NCBI GenBank assembly: GCA_900110395.1
Contig: FODP01000019.1
Span: 1-64,000, forward strand
Direction: 5' to 3'
DNA: 64,000 bases
DNA from: Rhodospirillales bacterium URHD0017
Lineage (GTDB): Bacteria > Pseudomonadota > Alphaproteobacteria > Reyranellales > Reyranellaceae
Part shown: piece after piece, positions 43,229 through 55,814 of the stretch
How the letters are laid out: every line of letters begins with the position of its first letter
How positions within the stretch are numbered: the first letter of the stretch is position 1
The notes under the pieces: model-generated
Told to the model about the DNA's origin: nothing
Seen by the model: only the letters and a program-made list of their open reading frames with translations
Database searches by the model: none
Program-made: the position numbers and the translations under genes

Positions 43229-43259
43229 GAACCCCGCCCGCTGCCCGTGGGCGGGGTTC
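43229..43259. terminator. Bidirectional hairpin terminator between convergent genes
   Basis: Arms GAACCCCGCCC (43229-43239) and GGGCGGGGTTC (43249-43259) pair perfectly over 11 bp with a 9-nt loop. It sits just before the stop of the AI-2E permease gene on the minus strand and after the SDR on the plus strand. On the plus strand it is followed by TTCG rather than a true T-run, so termination may be partial. Confidence 0.65.
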
Positions 43260-43263
43260 TTCG

Positions 43264-44346
43264 CTACGGCGCCTCGGTCGCGTGCCGTCCGGCCATGATC
43301 CAGGCCGTCACGAGCTCGTAGAAGACGGCGAGCACGACGGGCCCGATGAACAGGCCGATCAACCCGCCGGCCAGGGTGCCGCAGATCACGCCCGCCAGGA
43401 TGACGACCATCGGCGTCTGCAGGCCGCGCGCCATCACGATCGGGCGCAGCACGTTGTCGACGAGCAGCAAGGGCGCCGTATAGGCGGTGAAGACGGCGGC
43501 CGTCAGCGTCGGCAGGCTGAACCAGGCCCAGATGATCACCGGGATCATCACGATGTTGGGCCCGACCTGCACAATCGCCAGCACCAGACAGGCGAAGGTG
43601 AGGGCGCCGGCGAAGGGCACGCCCGCCACCAGCATGCCGATGCCCAGCAGGGCGGACTGCAGGAGCGCGATGCCGATGACGCCCTGCGAGACGTTGCGGA
43701 TGGTCGAGCCGGTGATGTCGAGGAAGCGGCGACCGCGGGCGTCGGCGACGCGATCGGCAAGGTCGCGCACCCCGCCGGTCAGCGTCTCGGCGTAGACGAG
43801 CAGCACGCCCGCGACGATGATGGCGGCGGCAAACTGCAGGATCTCGAGGGTCACACCCGCAGCGATCCCGCCGATCGATCGGCCGACCGACGCGATCTGC
43901 GCGACATGCCCCGTCAGCAACGGACGAACATCCTCGTTGGCGTGAGTCCACAAATCGTACAGGCGCTGGCCGATCAACGGCCATTCGCGGATCGATTCCG
44001 GCGGCGCCGGCAGCAGATGGCCACCCTCGGCGAGAAAACCGGCATAACCTTCGAGCGTGCCGACCGCCGAGACCGCCAGCATGACGACGGGCACGAACAG
44101 GAGCACGAGCAGAACCAGCGAAACGACGGTTGCCGCCAATCCACGGGGCAACCGCAGCCGCCGGCGCAGGGCCGCGAACACGGGATGGACCGCGACCGCG
44201 AGGATCACCGCCCAGACCAACAAGGGCATGATGGGACGCAGCAGCGCCAGGCTGAGCCAGACCACGCCCGCAATCAGCGCGATGCGGATCGCGAGATCGA
44301 TCGTGAAACGCGAAAGCTCGGCCCTGCCCTTTTCCGTCTCGATCAT
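43264..44346 (-). CDS. AI-2E/PerM-family transporter
   Basis: A 360-residue membrane protein with about eight TM helices (RIALIAGVVWLSLALLRPIM and PLLVWAVILAVAVHPVFAAL at the start). The family signature appears in the second half: GVPFAGALTFACLVLAIVQVG, FTAYTAPLLLVDNVLRPIVM, LIGLFIGPVVLAVFYELV. The AI-2E group exports autoinducer-like molecules or functions as ion antiporters; function here is not specified. It stands alone, transcribed leftwards, with a terminator hairpin immediately beyond its stop. Confidence 0.9.
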   Translation of the reverse strand: MIETEKGRAELSRFTIDLAIRIALIAGVVWLSLALLRPIMPLLVWAVILAVAVHPVFAALRRRLRLPRGLAATVVSLVLLVLLFVPVVMLAVSAVGTLEGYAGFLAEGGHLLPAPPESIREWPLIGQRLYDLWTHANEDVRPLLTGHVAQIASVGRSIGGIAAGVTLEILQFAAAIIVAGVLLVYAETLTGGVRDLADRVADARGRRFLDITGSTIRNVSQGVIGIALLQSALLGIGMLVAGVPFAGALTFACLVLAIVQVGPNIVMIPVIIWAWFSLPTLTAAVFTAYTAPLLLVDNVLRPIVMARGLQTPMVVILAGVICGTLAGGLIGLFIGPVVLAVFYELVTAWIMAGRHATEAP

Positions 44347-44406
44347 CGTCGCCTCCCCGCTGCGCTGTGCCTTTATACCAGCAGCACGGAGGGATTACGC
44401 CTTAGA

Positions 44407-45574
44407 CTAGCGCGTCGTGGCTTGCTTGGCCGGCGTGACCACGCGGACAGGATCGCCGTCCGACAGGCCGTCCGGCGGGCTGTCGATGACACGGTCGGTT
44501 GCGGCAAGGCCTGTGGCGATCTCCACCACCTGGCCGAGGTCGCGCGCGATGGTGACGGGCTTCAGCACGACCTTGCCGTTGGCGTCGACAGTGGCCACGC
44601 GCATTCCCTTCTGGTCGAAGATCAGGGCGCCGGCCGGGATGCTGAGCGCCTGCAGGTTGACGGGCAGCTCGATGCGCGTGTTGGCGAAGGCGCCCGGCAT
44701 CAGCTCGCCCGAGGTGTTGTCGACCACGATCTGCATGCGCGTCGTGCCGCTCTGGGCATCGACCGAGCGCGCCGAGGCGTCGACGACGCCGGTGTAGATC
44801 TTGCCGGGATACTCCGGGACGGTGATCTGGACCTTGGTGTTGAGCTTGATCGCCGGCACGTAGTTCTGCGGGATGCTGACGCTGAGCCTGAGCTTGCTGA
44901 CGTCGGAAATCACGAACAGAGCGAGACCGGCGCTCGACTCGGCGCCGATCAGCGCGCCGACATCGGTGTTGCGCGCCGTCACGATGCCGTCGAACGGCGC
45001 GGTCAGGCGCTTGAAGGCAAAGAGCACTTCCAGCCGATCGACAGCCGCCTGTGCCGCCTTGGTCAGCGCCTGCTTGACGGTGAGATCGCCCGTCTTCTCG
45101 TCGACGGTCTGGCGCGACACGGTGTTGGCGCCGCCGAGTTGCTGCCAGCGGCCGGCCGTCACGGTCGCCAGCGCCTCGGCTGCCTGGGCACTGGCCAACG
45201 ACGCCTTGGCCTGCAGGAGTTGCTGGTCGAGGTCGGGGGCCTCGATCTCGGCGAGAAGCTGGCCGGCTTTCACCGGCGCGCCGATATCGACGTACCATGT
45301 CTTGAGGAAGCCGCCGACGCGGGCATAGATCGGCGCCCGGGTATAGGCCTCGAGCCGGCCCGGCAGATCGAGCGACGACTGGTTGGCGCTGTTGGCCGGC
45401 GTCACGACGCTCACGACCGGCACGGACTGGCTGTCCGTCCATTGCTTCAGCTTGGCCTCGCTGACGTTGCGGTTCCAAAGCCCGCTCGCCACGACCAGGG
45501 CCACGACCAGCAGGCCAGCCAGGCCGGCAATGGCCAGCCCTCGCGGTGGCTTGCGAGGAACGCCGGAAGGAGGC

Positions 45575-45585
<11 letters not shown>
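44407..45585 (-). CDS. RND efflux periplasmic adaptor (membrane fusion protein)
   Basis: A 392-residue adaptor from the ATG at 45585 (MPPEPPSGVPRKPPRGLAIA). A single N-terminal TM segment (LAIAGLAGLLVVALVVASGL) is followed by the lipoyl half-motif YARVGGFLKTWYVDIGAPVKAGQ, a helical hairpin (LLQAKASLASAQAAEALATV), the beta-barrel domain and the proximal domain with RMQIVVDNTSGELMPGAFAN. It bridges the RND pump and an outer-membrane channel that is not in the window. The upstream pump gene overlaps it by 11 bp. Substrates unknown. Confidence 0.9.
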
Positions 45586-48763
<3,178 letters not shown>

Positions 48764-48935
48764 ATGGCTGTACTTCCCCACTCGACCAAACGCCGCCGGC
48801 TCCCCAGCCACCGCGGCGAACTCATCGGATCACGGGGGTTCTCGCCTGTCGAGACGATATTGTCCCTGCTTCCTGCATGGCTCTGGTCTAGGCTTGCATG
48901 GGCGGTAACCACCGCGTGAGGAGGAGGCCTCAACG

Positions 48936-50534
48936 ATGGCCGATTACGACTACATCATCGTCGGCGCCGGCTCGGCCGGCGGCGCCCTGGCGGCGCGGCT
49001 GAGCGAAAACCCGGCCACCAAGGTCCTGCTGCTGGAAGCCGGCGCGCGCAGCCATCCCTACTCGCGCATGCCGCTCTCGTTCGGCCTGCTGATCGAGCAT
49101 CCGACGGCCAACTGGTGCTATCAGTCCGAGCCCGAACCAGGCACGGCCAACCGGACGATCCCGGTGCCCCGTGGAAAGCTACTCGGCGGTTCGAGCTCGA
49201 TCAATGGCCTGGTCTGGGTGCGCGGCCAGCCGCTCGACTTCAACACCTGGGCGCAGATGGGCTGCCGCGGCTGGAGCTGGCAGGACGTGGCGCCGGTCTT
49301 CACCCGCATCGAGAACTTCGTCGACGGCGACGGCAGCAACGGCCGCGGCACCTCGGGGCCGCTCAAGGTCTCGACCGTGCCCGACCAGAACCCGCTGTAC
49401 GACGCGCTGTTCGCCGCCGCCAAGGCGGCCGGCTTCAAGCTCAATCCCGACTACAACAGCGAAGACCAGGAAGGCGTCGTCAAGACGCAGACCTCGATCT
49501 ACAAGGGCCGGCGCATGAGCGTCGCCCATTGCTACATCGAGCCGGCGATGAAGCGCTCGTCCAACCTCCACGTCGTCACCGACGCGATGACGCTGCGCGT
49601 GCTGCTCGACGGCAAGCGTTGCATCGGCGTCGAGTACGAAAAGGACGGCAAGGTCGTGCAGGCCAAGGCGCGCGAGACCATCCTGTCGGCGGGCGGCGTC
49701 GCCAGCCCGCAGATCCTCGAGCTGTCCGGCATCGGCCAGCCCGAGCTCCTCAAGAAGCATGGCATCGAGGTGAAGCACGAGCTGAAGGCGGTGGGCGAGA
49801 ACTTCCGCGACCACATCAACGCCCGCATCGTCTGGCGCGTGAAGGACCCGCGCGTGTCCTACAACCACATGGCGCGCGGCGTCGGCGCCGTCACGCAGAT
49901 GATGAAATACCTGGCGACAGGGGGTGGCTTCATGAGCCTGCCGTCGGCGCCGTTGCTGGCCTTCCTCAAGACGCGGAAGGAACTGGAGACGCCCGACGTC
50001 CAGATGCATCTCGTGCCCTACTCCATCAAGGACCCCAAGACGCGCAAGCTGCAGGATTTCCCGTCGATGACGATCTCCTGCTACCAGCTCCGGCCCGAAA
50101 GCCTGGGCTCGATCCACATCCGCTCGGCCGATCCCAAGGCGCAGCCGGCGATCCGCTTCAACTTCCTGGCCGATCCGATCGACCAGGCGGCGATGGTCGA
50201 GGGCTTCCGCATGATCCGCAGGATCGTCAATGCCGCGCCGATGGACGGTTACCGCGGCGAGGAGTTCTCGCCCGGGCCCTCGATCGAGACCGACGAACAG
50301 ATCCTGACCTGGATCCGCAACAACTCACAGACCGCCTATCACCCGATCGGCACCTGCCGCATGGGGCCGGCCGGCCCGACCACCGTGGTCGACGACAAGC
50401 TCAGGGTGCACGGGCTCGAGGGGCTGCGCGTCGCCGACGCCTCGATCTTCCCGACCATGCCCTCGGGCAACACCAATGCGCCCTCGATCATGGTGGGCGA
50501 GAAGATGGCGGATATTCTGAAGGCGGCGGCGTAG
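48936..50534 (+). CDS. GMC-family FAD oxidoreductase (choline-dehydrogenase-like)
   Basis: A 532-residue flavoenzyme. The FAD dinucleotide-binding fold starts at YIIVGAGSAGGALAARLSEN, the GMC signature 1 is GKLLGGSSSINGLVWVRGQP, signature 2 is GGVASPQILELSGIGQPELL, and the active-site His lies in YHPIGTCRMG, with NTNAPSIMVGEKMAD near the C-terminus. It oxidises primary alcohols or polyols to aldehydes; choline is one known substrate, but no betaine-aldehyde dehydrogenase is adjacent. ATG 48936 follows GAGGAGG. Divergent from the RND operon, monocistronic, with a 12-bp-stem hairpin after it. Confidence 0.93.
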   Translation: MADYDYIIVGAGSAGGALAARLSENPATKVLLLEAGARSHPYSRMPLSFGLLIEHPTANWCYQSEPEPGTANRTIPVPRGKLLGGSSSINGLVWVRGQPLDFNTWAQMGCRGWSWQDVAPVFTRIENFVDGDGSNGRGTSGPLKVSTVPDQNPLYDALFAAAKAAGFKLNPDYNSEDQEGVVKTQTSIYKGRRMSVAHCYIEPAMKRSSNLHVVTDAMTLRVLLDGKRCIGVEYEKDGKVVQAKARETILSAGGVASPQILELSGIGQPELLKKHGIEVKHELKAVGENFRDHINARIVWRVKDPRVSYNHMARGVGAVTQMMKYLATGGGFMSLPSAPLLAFLKTRKELETPDVQMHLVPYSIKDPKTRKLQDFPSMTISCYQLRPESLGSIHIRSADPKAQPAIRFNFLADPIDQAAMVEGFRMIRRIVNAAPMDGYRGEEFSPGPSIETDEQILTWIRNNSQTAYHPIGTCRMGPAGPTTVVDDKLRVHGLEGLRVADASIFPTMPSGNTNAPSIMVGEKMADILKAAA

Positions 50535-50547
50535 CCGCTCCGCTCTT

Positions 50548-50576
50548 CCTCCTCCCCCGTCATACGGGGGAGGAGG
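50548..50576. terminator. Hairpin terminator after the GMC oxidoreductase
   Basis: CCTCCTCCCCCG (50548-50559) pairs perfectly with CGGGGGAGGAGG (50565-50576) over 12 bp around a 5-nt loop TCATA, 14 bp beyond the stop. No clear T-run follows. It is the end of the GMC transcription unit, or an interspersed palindrome fulfilling that role. Confidence 0.6.
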
Positions 50577-50662
50577 GCGCCCGCTTAGTCACCGCCTGAT
50601 CACTCCCCCACCGCGCTCCGCCCTCCTACGTTTGCGTCCCGACCGCGACGTGAGGGTGCATC

Positions 50663-51541
50663 ATGAGCGTGACCGCCAAGGCCGAGGGTTCGACAACGGG
50701 TGTGCGGGCAGGCGGTGGAGTCTACAGGGAGGCGCGGCAGGCGTTGCGGTCGCTCTGCCCGCAGGCGTTGCTCAACTGGCGCGAGGCGCGCTTCTACGGC
50801 CGCTACGGCGAAGTCGAGCTGCACCTGCTGGAATTCCTGTGCTCGCTTGACAAGGACGCCATCGACGTCGGCGCCAACGACGGCAGCTACGTCCACTACC
50901 TCCGTCGCCATGCCCGCCGGGTGATCGCCTTCGAGCCCATGCCGAGCCTGGCCGACACGCTGCGCGTGAAATTCCGGCATGGCGTGGACATCCGGTCCAT
51001 CGCCCTCTCCGACCGCGCCGGCACCGTCGAATTGCACATGCCGGTGGTCGACGGCGTCACGGTCACGGGTTGCTCGACCGTCTCGCCGACGGCCTCCGCC
51101 ACGTATCCCGACCATCGCGCCATCGAGGTACCGATGGCGACGCTCGACAGCGTCTATGACGGCCAGGTCGGCTTCATCAAGATCGACGTCGAGGGCCACG
51201 AGCAGGCGGTGCTCGACGGCGCGGTGCAGACCATCCGCCGCTGCCGGCCGCGGCTCCTGGTCGAGATCGACGAGCGCCTGTCGCCGGGCGGACTCGCGCG
51301 CGCCAAGGCCTATTTCAGGGACCTCGACTATCGCGGCTACTTCGTCCAGGCCGGTCACATCGAGCCGATGAGCCTGTTCTCCGCCAACCTCCTGCAGAAC
51401 CCGGCCGAGCTGCCGGACCTCACGGCGCCCCAGCAGCAGCGCCAGCGCTTCGGTCGCTACATCTACAACTTCATCTTCCTGCCGCGAGATGAGCCGATCG
51501 AGACGCTGCGCCAAATGTCGAAGCGTCTCTCGGAGCTGTAG
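50663..51541 (+). CDS. FkbM-family SAM-dependent methyltransferase
   Basis: A 292-residue methyltransferase. The SAM motif is AIDVGANDGSYVHYLRRHA, then VIAFEPMPSLADTLR, and the FkbM hallmark IKIDVEGHEQAVLDGA, followed by RPRLLVEIDERLSPGG. FkbM proteins O-methylate sugars and polyketides, often in exopolysaccharide or natural-product clusters. Its 3' end overlaps that of the convergent glycosyltransferase by 71 bp. The ATG at 50663 is used; the first ~40 residues are variable and the start is less certain. Confidence 0.88.
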   Translation: MSVTAKAEGSTTGVRAGGGVYREARQALRSLCPQALLNWREARFYGRYGEVELHLLEFLCSLDKDAIDVGANDGSYVHYLRRHARRVIAFEPMPSLADTLRVKFRHGVDIRSIALSDRAGTVELHMPVVDGVTVTGCSTVSPTASATYPDHRAIEVPMATLDSVYDGQVGFIKIDVEGHEQAVLDGAVQTIRRCRPRLLVEIDERLSPGGLARAKAYFRDLDYRGYFVQAGHIEPMSLFSANLLQNPAELPDLTAPQQQRQRFGRYIYNFIFLPRDEPIETLRQMSKRLSEL

Positions 51542-52730
51542 GCGACAGCCGCCCGGCCTTGCGCATATGCTGCATGAGATGGTGGCCGATGCGCCGCCAG
51601 TCGAAGCGGTCGGCGCAGGCCGCGTAGGCGGCGGCCTGCCAGGCATTCAGCCGCGGGAAGTCGTCGATCAACTCGACCACGCCCTCGGCCAGGGCGGCAT
51701 GGCTGTCGAACAGGCCGATGTTCGTCCCGTCCGCCAGCGGCATGCCCGGCAAAGCGATGCGCATCCCGAGGATCGGCAGGCGATTGAAGACGTAGTCGAG
51801 CCCCTTGAGCTTGAAGCCGCCCAAGAGATCCGGCACCAGCGCGAGCCGCGCCTTGCGCATGTAGGGCCGGACGTCGTCGACCCGACCGACGAAATCGACC
51901 GTGGGAAAGCGCCGCCGCAACGTCTCGAGATAGGCGGGCTCGGCCTCGCCCACGACCTGCAGCCCGACGCCTTCCCGGGCCAGCATCGCCGTGGCGTCGG
52001 CGAGAAAGGCTTCCACCGCAGCCCGCTTGGGCGGCCAATCGAGGCTCGAGACCAGGATGGCGCGGCGCGGCACGTCGTTGTCGATGGTGCGAGCCTCGAG
52101 CCGTGCGCCGCCGTACCCCGGCGGCAGGAAGACGATGGAACGCCCCTTCGCACCCGCAGCAAACCGACGGCAATCGTCGGGCGTGTTCGACGTCACCAGG
52201 TCGGCGGCGGCGACCAGCCGGCGCTCCAGGCGCCTCACCTTGAGGTAGTCAATCGCCCTGGCGATGCGGCGCAGGCCGCGGGCGGCCTTGACGATGCGCC
52301 GCGCCACCGTGACCTCGTGATTGTGGGACAGGTAGACCAGGCGCGGCGGCCGCAGGCTCTGCCGGCGATGACGCGCCACGGCGCGGAGCCCCCAGCCGCT
52401 CGACATGCTGTCGAAGACGATGGCATCCCACGACCGCTCCGCCAACGCCTGGTCGAGCAGCCGTTTCATGTCCGGGGCATTGCCGCGATGGGCGACGACC
52501 GGCACGGACGACAGGAAGCGGCGCCACGGCGACTGGACCTGCTCGTCGGCCAGGCGCCAGTCGATGCCCAGCAGATCGCACACCGTCCGTGGGTTCTCGC
52601 GCCGGGCCAGGCCGATCACGCGCAGCGTGGCGCCGGCATCGCGCGCCGCCTCGATCAACCCCTTGGAATAGATGAGCTGGCCGTTGGTGGCCGGATCCGG
52701 ATCGGCGAGGGTCAGCCACAGGCAATGCAT
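51471..52730 (-). CDS. Glycosyltransferase, GT4-like
   Basis: A 419-residue glycosyltransferase with two Rossmann halves. The N-terminal half has LWLTLADPDPATNGQLIYSK and YLSHNHEVTVARRIVK; the C-terminal GT-B half has RRAILVSSLDWPPKRAAV, LQVVGEAEPAYLETLRRRFP, VDFVGRVDDVRPYMRKARLA and GFKLKGLDYVFNRLPILG, as in GT4 transferases. I start at 52730 because AGGAGG lies 6 nt upstream; a Met six codons earlier would include that SD. It transfers a sugar to an unknown acceptor and is divergent from the CBS-aminotransferase gene across 247 bp in which I see no clear regulatory site. Confidence 0.85.
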   Translation of the reverse strand: MHCLWLTLADPDPATNGQLIYSKGLIEAARDAGATLRVIGLARRENPRTVCDLLGIDWRLADEQVQSPWRRFLSSVPVVAHRGNAPDMKRLLDQALAERSWDAIVFDSMSSGWGLRAVARHRRQSLRPPRLVYLSHNHEVTVARRIVKAARGLRRIARAIDYLKVRRLERRLVAAADLVTSNTPDDCRRFAAGAKGRSIVFLPPGYGGARLEARTIDNDVPRRAILVSSLDWPPKRAAVEAFLADATAMLAREGVGLQVVGEAEPAYLETLRRRFPTVDFVGRVDDVRPYMRKARLALVPDLLGGFKLKGLDYVFNRLPILGMRIALPGMPLADGTNIGLFDSHAALAEGVVELIDDFPRLNAWQAAAYAACADRFDWRRIGHHLMQHMRKAGRLSPTAPRDASTFGAASRSAHLAAGR

Positions 52731-52977
52731 TGCGCGCCTCCTCGTCAAACGATGTGCGGCGACCTTTTACGACGCCAGTGATCAAGCTGTGTCGGCGCAA
52801 CCGGCGTTCGCACCTGCAGCGATCCCTCGACCCTCGATTTCGCGACTGTTGCCGCTTCAGCACATTGTGCGGCAGCCACAATCTGGACACTGGCAAGCCC
52901 ACAGGCTGCGTCACAAGAATAGAGAACTGCCCGTCAGCCCGGGCCCGCGAGAGGGGTGTCTCGCGAAGGGAGGCTAA

Positions 52978-54411
52978 ATGTCTCTGGCAGAGCCGGAGGA
53001 GAGTTCAGTTGAAGCCGCGTTCGTGTGTAACAAGTCTGAAAGTGTCCTGTCGGTCATCGAGAAGTGTCTCGATAACGGGCTGGGCTCCTGCTTGGTCGTC
53101 GGCGACGACCATCGCTTCATCGGCCGCATCTCGCTCGACGACATCCGGCGGGCACTGGCCGACGGTACGGCAATCGTCGATCCCACGCTGGGCTGGCACC
53201 CGGCGGGTAACATGATCGCGGCCAACCCCCTGCGTAACGACGTCGATCAACAGGAAACCCTGAAGCCAGTGGTCGATTCGAGCGGCCACCTGACGGGCGT
53301 CCTGATCGATCGCTCGACACGGCCCATCCAGGTCGCAATGCCCCACATGACGAGCGATGATTTCCGCTCCGTGCTCGACGCGTTCATCTCCGGATGGATT
53401 TCCAGCAAGGGGCCTTACGTCAACAAGTTCGAAGAGGACTTCAGCCGCTTCGTCGGCGTCCGGCACGGCGTCGCCGTCTCGAACGGCACCGTGGCGCTGC
53501 ATCTGGCGCTGGTCGCGCTCGGCATCGGACCGGGTGACGAGGTCATCGTGCCCGACCTCACCTTCGCCGCGACCATCAATGCGGTGCTCTATTGCGGCGC
53601 CACGCCGGTGATCGTCGACGTCGATCGCCAGACCTGGTGCATGAGCCGCGACGCCGTCAAGCGTGCGTGCACGGCACGGACCAAGGCCATCATCCCGGTC
53701 CACCTTTACGGCCGGCCGGCCGAGATCGGGCCGATCACCGAATATGCCCGCGGCCGCGGCATCGCCGTGGTCGAAGATTGCGCCGAGGCGCACGGCGCGC
53801 GCTATCGCGGCAAGGCGGTCGGGCAGTTCGGCGACGTCTCGTGCTTCTCGTTCTACGCCAACAAGATCGTGACGACGGGCGAAGGCGGCATGTGCGTGAC
53901 CGATTCGGCCGAACTCGCGACCTCGCTGCGCGTGCTGCGCGACCACGGCATGTCGCCGGACCGCTCCTACTGGCACGAACGGGTGGGCTTCAACTATCGC
54001 ATCACCAACCTGCAGGCGGCGATTGGCCAGTCGCAGATCTGGCGCGTCAACGAGGTGCTGCAGCGCAACGCCCGCATCGCCGCGCTCTATCGCGAGGCGC
54101 TGAAGGGCATTCCCGACGTGCGGTTCCCGCCGCCGCTGCCTGACGAGTATCGCCCGGTCGTGTGGATGACCTGCGTGCAGGTGCCGGCGGAAAGGCGCCT
54201 GCAGTTGATGCGCGCAGCCCACGAGGCGCAGATCGAGACGCGGCCCTTCTTCCATCCGCTCTCGGTCCTGCCGCCCTACGGCAAGTACGCCCGCTCCTGC
54301 GCCAACAGCATCGAGCTTTCGGCCACCGGATTGAATCTGCCGACCTCGCACGCGGTCGACGAACGCGTGGTCGAGCGCGTCGCCCGCTTGTTCCACGACG
54401 TTTTCGCGTAA
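52978..54411 (+). CDS. CBS-domain-fused DegT/DnrJ/EryC1/StrS aminotransferase
   Basis: A 477-residue fusion. Residues 1-115 look like a CBS-pair regulatory module (SVIEKCLDNGLGSCLVVGDD, FIGRISLDDIRRALADG; then LKPVVDSSGHLTGVLIDRS). Residues ~118-477 form a complete sugar aminotransferase: WISSKGPYVNKFEEDFSRFV, VAVSNGTVALHLALVALGIG, VEDCAEAHGARYRGKAVG, and SFYANKIVTTGEGGM carrying the PLP Lys. DegT enzymes transaminate ketosugars in LPS, EPS and antibiotic pathways. ATG 52978 follows GGGAGG. The flavoprotein gene begins 17 bp after its stop. The CBS part may sense an adenosyl or cofactor ligand (inference). Confidence 0.88.
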   Translation: MSLAEPEESSVEAAFVCNKSESVLSVIEKCLDNGLGSCLVVGDDHRFIGRISLDDIRRALADGTAIVDPTLGWHPAGNMIAANPLRNDVDQQETLKPVVDSSGHLTGVLIDRSTRPIQVAMPHMTSDDFRSVLDAFISGWISSKGPYVNKFEEDFSRFVGVRHGVAVSNGTVALHLALVALGIGPGDEVIVPDLTFAATINAVLYCGATPVIVDVDRQTWCMSRDAVKRACTARTKAIIPVHLYGRPAEIGPITEYARGRGIAVVEDCAEAHGARYRGKAVGQFGDVSCFSFYANKIVTTGEGGMCVTDSAELATSLRVLRDHGMSPDRSYWHERVGFNYRITNLQAAIGQSQIWRVNEVLQRNARIAALYREALKGIPDVRFPPPLPDEYRPVVWMTCVQVPAERRLQLMRAAHEAQIETRPFFHPLSVLPPYGKYARSCANSIELSATGLNLPTSHAVDERVVERVARLFHDVFA

Positions 54412-54427
54412 CGGAGAAAGCGTCGCC

Positions 54428-55738
54428 ATGCTGTCATCGGTCATCGTCGGCGGCGGCCCCGGAGGCCTCGGACCGATCATCTGGGCGGCCCAGCACGGAT
54501 TGCTGCCCGCGTGGCTCGATCGCGGCGTCGCCGTGGTCGATCGCCAGGCGCATCTCGGCGGCACGCTGGGCCGGTTCGGCATCAAGTCGGATTCGCTGGG
54601 CGGCTCCTATCTCGAATGCCTGGAGGCCGCCGGCCTGCCGCCGGAGCTGCAGCCGTTGCGCGACGAGCCGCTGGCGCACGAGATGGCGCAATACCGCGAC
54701 AGCTTTCCGCCGCTCGTCCTGGTCGATCGCTACATGCAGCGCATCGGCATTGCGCTCGCTGGCATGCTGGCCGAGCGGTCCGCGCTGCATCTCTGCACCG
54801 AGGCCCGCGCGATCCATCTTCGTCGTGATGGCTCGGTCGAGGTCGAGATCACCGGACCCGACGGACGCGAGAGCGTGCTCGCCGCGCGCTCCGCCGTCGT
54901 CGCCCTGGGCGGCCGCCAACGCTGGATGCACGGCGAGCTTAAGCCCGGCCTCGCTTTGGCGAACTGCCGGCTGCGCCACGTCATGCCCTCGGATCGCGCG
55001 CTCTCGACCGCCGGACTGAAGGAAGCCCGTCAGATCCTCGCCGAGGCCGGCCGGCGGCAGATCCTGATCCTGGGCGGCTCGCACAGCGCCTATTCGGTGG
55101 CTGGCGCCTTTCTCGAGCTGCCGGGTGCCGAGCGCCTGGCCAAGGGTCAGATCGTGATCCTGCAGCGACGCGAGCCGCGCATCTTCTATCCCGACCGGCA
55201 GGCCGCCCTCGACGATCTCTACGACGTCGATCCCGGCGACGTCTGTCCCCGCACGCAGAGGGTCAACCGCATGGGCGGGCTACGGGGCTTCGGCCGCGAG
55301 ATGTGGCGCCAGATTGCCGAGCGTCCGCGGACGACGCCCGAGCCGCGCGTGGTCACGATGGATATGCAGCACCTCAGTACCGGCGAACTCGGCGCGATGA
55401 TTGCAGAAGCGGCGCTGGTCGTGCCGAGCTTCGGTTATCGCTCGGCGATGCTGCCGGTGTTCGGCGCCGGCGGTGAGCGGATGACGCTCAACGCCGAACT
55501 GGGCGGCGTTGCCGTCGGCGAACAGAGCCGCCTGCTTCTGAGCGACGGCGCCAGCCTGCCCAACCTGTTCGGCATCGGCTTGGGCACTGGCTACAAGCTG
55601 CCATCGAGCATGGGTGGCGAGCCCAACTTCGACGGCCAAGCCAACAGCCTGTGGCTGTATCACAACGATATCGGCGCGATCATCTATCGCGCCATCCACG
55701 AGCTGACGCACCAACCCGCAGCGGCCGTCGCCGCCTAG
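54428..55738 (+). CDS. FAD/NAD(P)-binding oxidoreductase
   Basis: A 436-residue flavoprotein with VIVGGGPGGLGPIIWAAQHG as the FAD-binding GxGxxG near the start, VALGGRQRWMHGE, and an NADPH-type second motif ILILGGSHSAYSVAGAFLEL near residue 215. The C-terminal part has NLFGIGLGTGYKLPSSMGGE. The layout resembles N-hydroxylating or Baeyer-Villiger-like monooxygenases, but I cannot assign a substrate. It is 17 bp downstream of the aminotransferase and probably acts on the amino sugar or another amine made by that enzyme. Confidence 0.75.
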   Translation: MLSSVIVGGGPGGLGPIIWAAQHGLLPAWLDRGVAVVDRQAHLGGTLGRFGIKSDSLGGSYLECLEAAGLPPELQPLRDEPLAHEMAQYRDSFPPLVLVDRYMQRIGIALAGMLAERSALHLCTEARAIHLRRDGSVEVEITGPDGRESVLAARSAVVALGGRQRWMHGELKPGLALANCRLRHVMPSDRALSTAGLKEARQILAEAGRRQILILGGSHSAYSVAGAFLELPGAERLAKGQIVILQRREPRIFYPDRQAALDDLYDVDPGDVCPRTQRVNRMGGLRGFGREMWRQIAERPRTTPEPRVVTMDMQHLSTGELGAMIAEAALVVPSFGYRSAMLPVFGAGGERMTLNAELGGVAVGEQSRLLLSDGASLPNLFGIGLGTGYKLPSSMGGEPNFDGQANSLWLYHNDIGAIIYRAIHELTHQPAAAVAA

Positions 55739-55814
55739 CGCATAGTTGCAGGTGGCCTCAGGAAACCGTGAGCTTGTCACGGACTGGTCACCACGCCTGT
55801 AACCGAACGGCGGT

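Noticed and set aside
43218..43298. Short leader-peptide-like ORF before a hairpin (attenuator?)
   Set aside because: There is no downstream gene on the plus strand; the codons are mostly the terminator stem itself.
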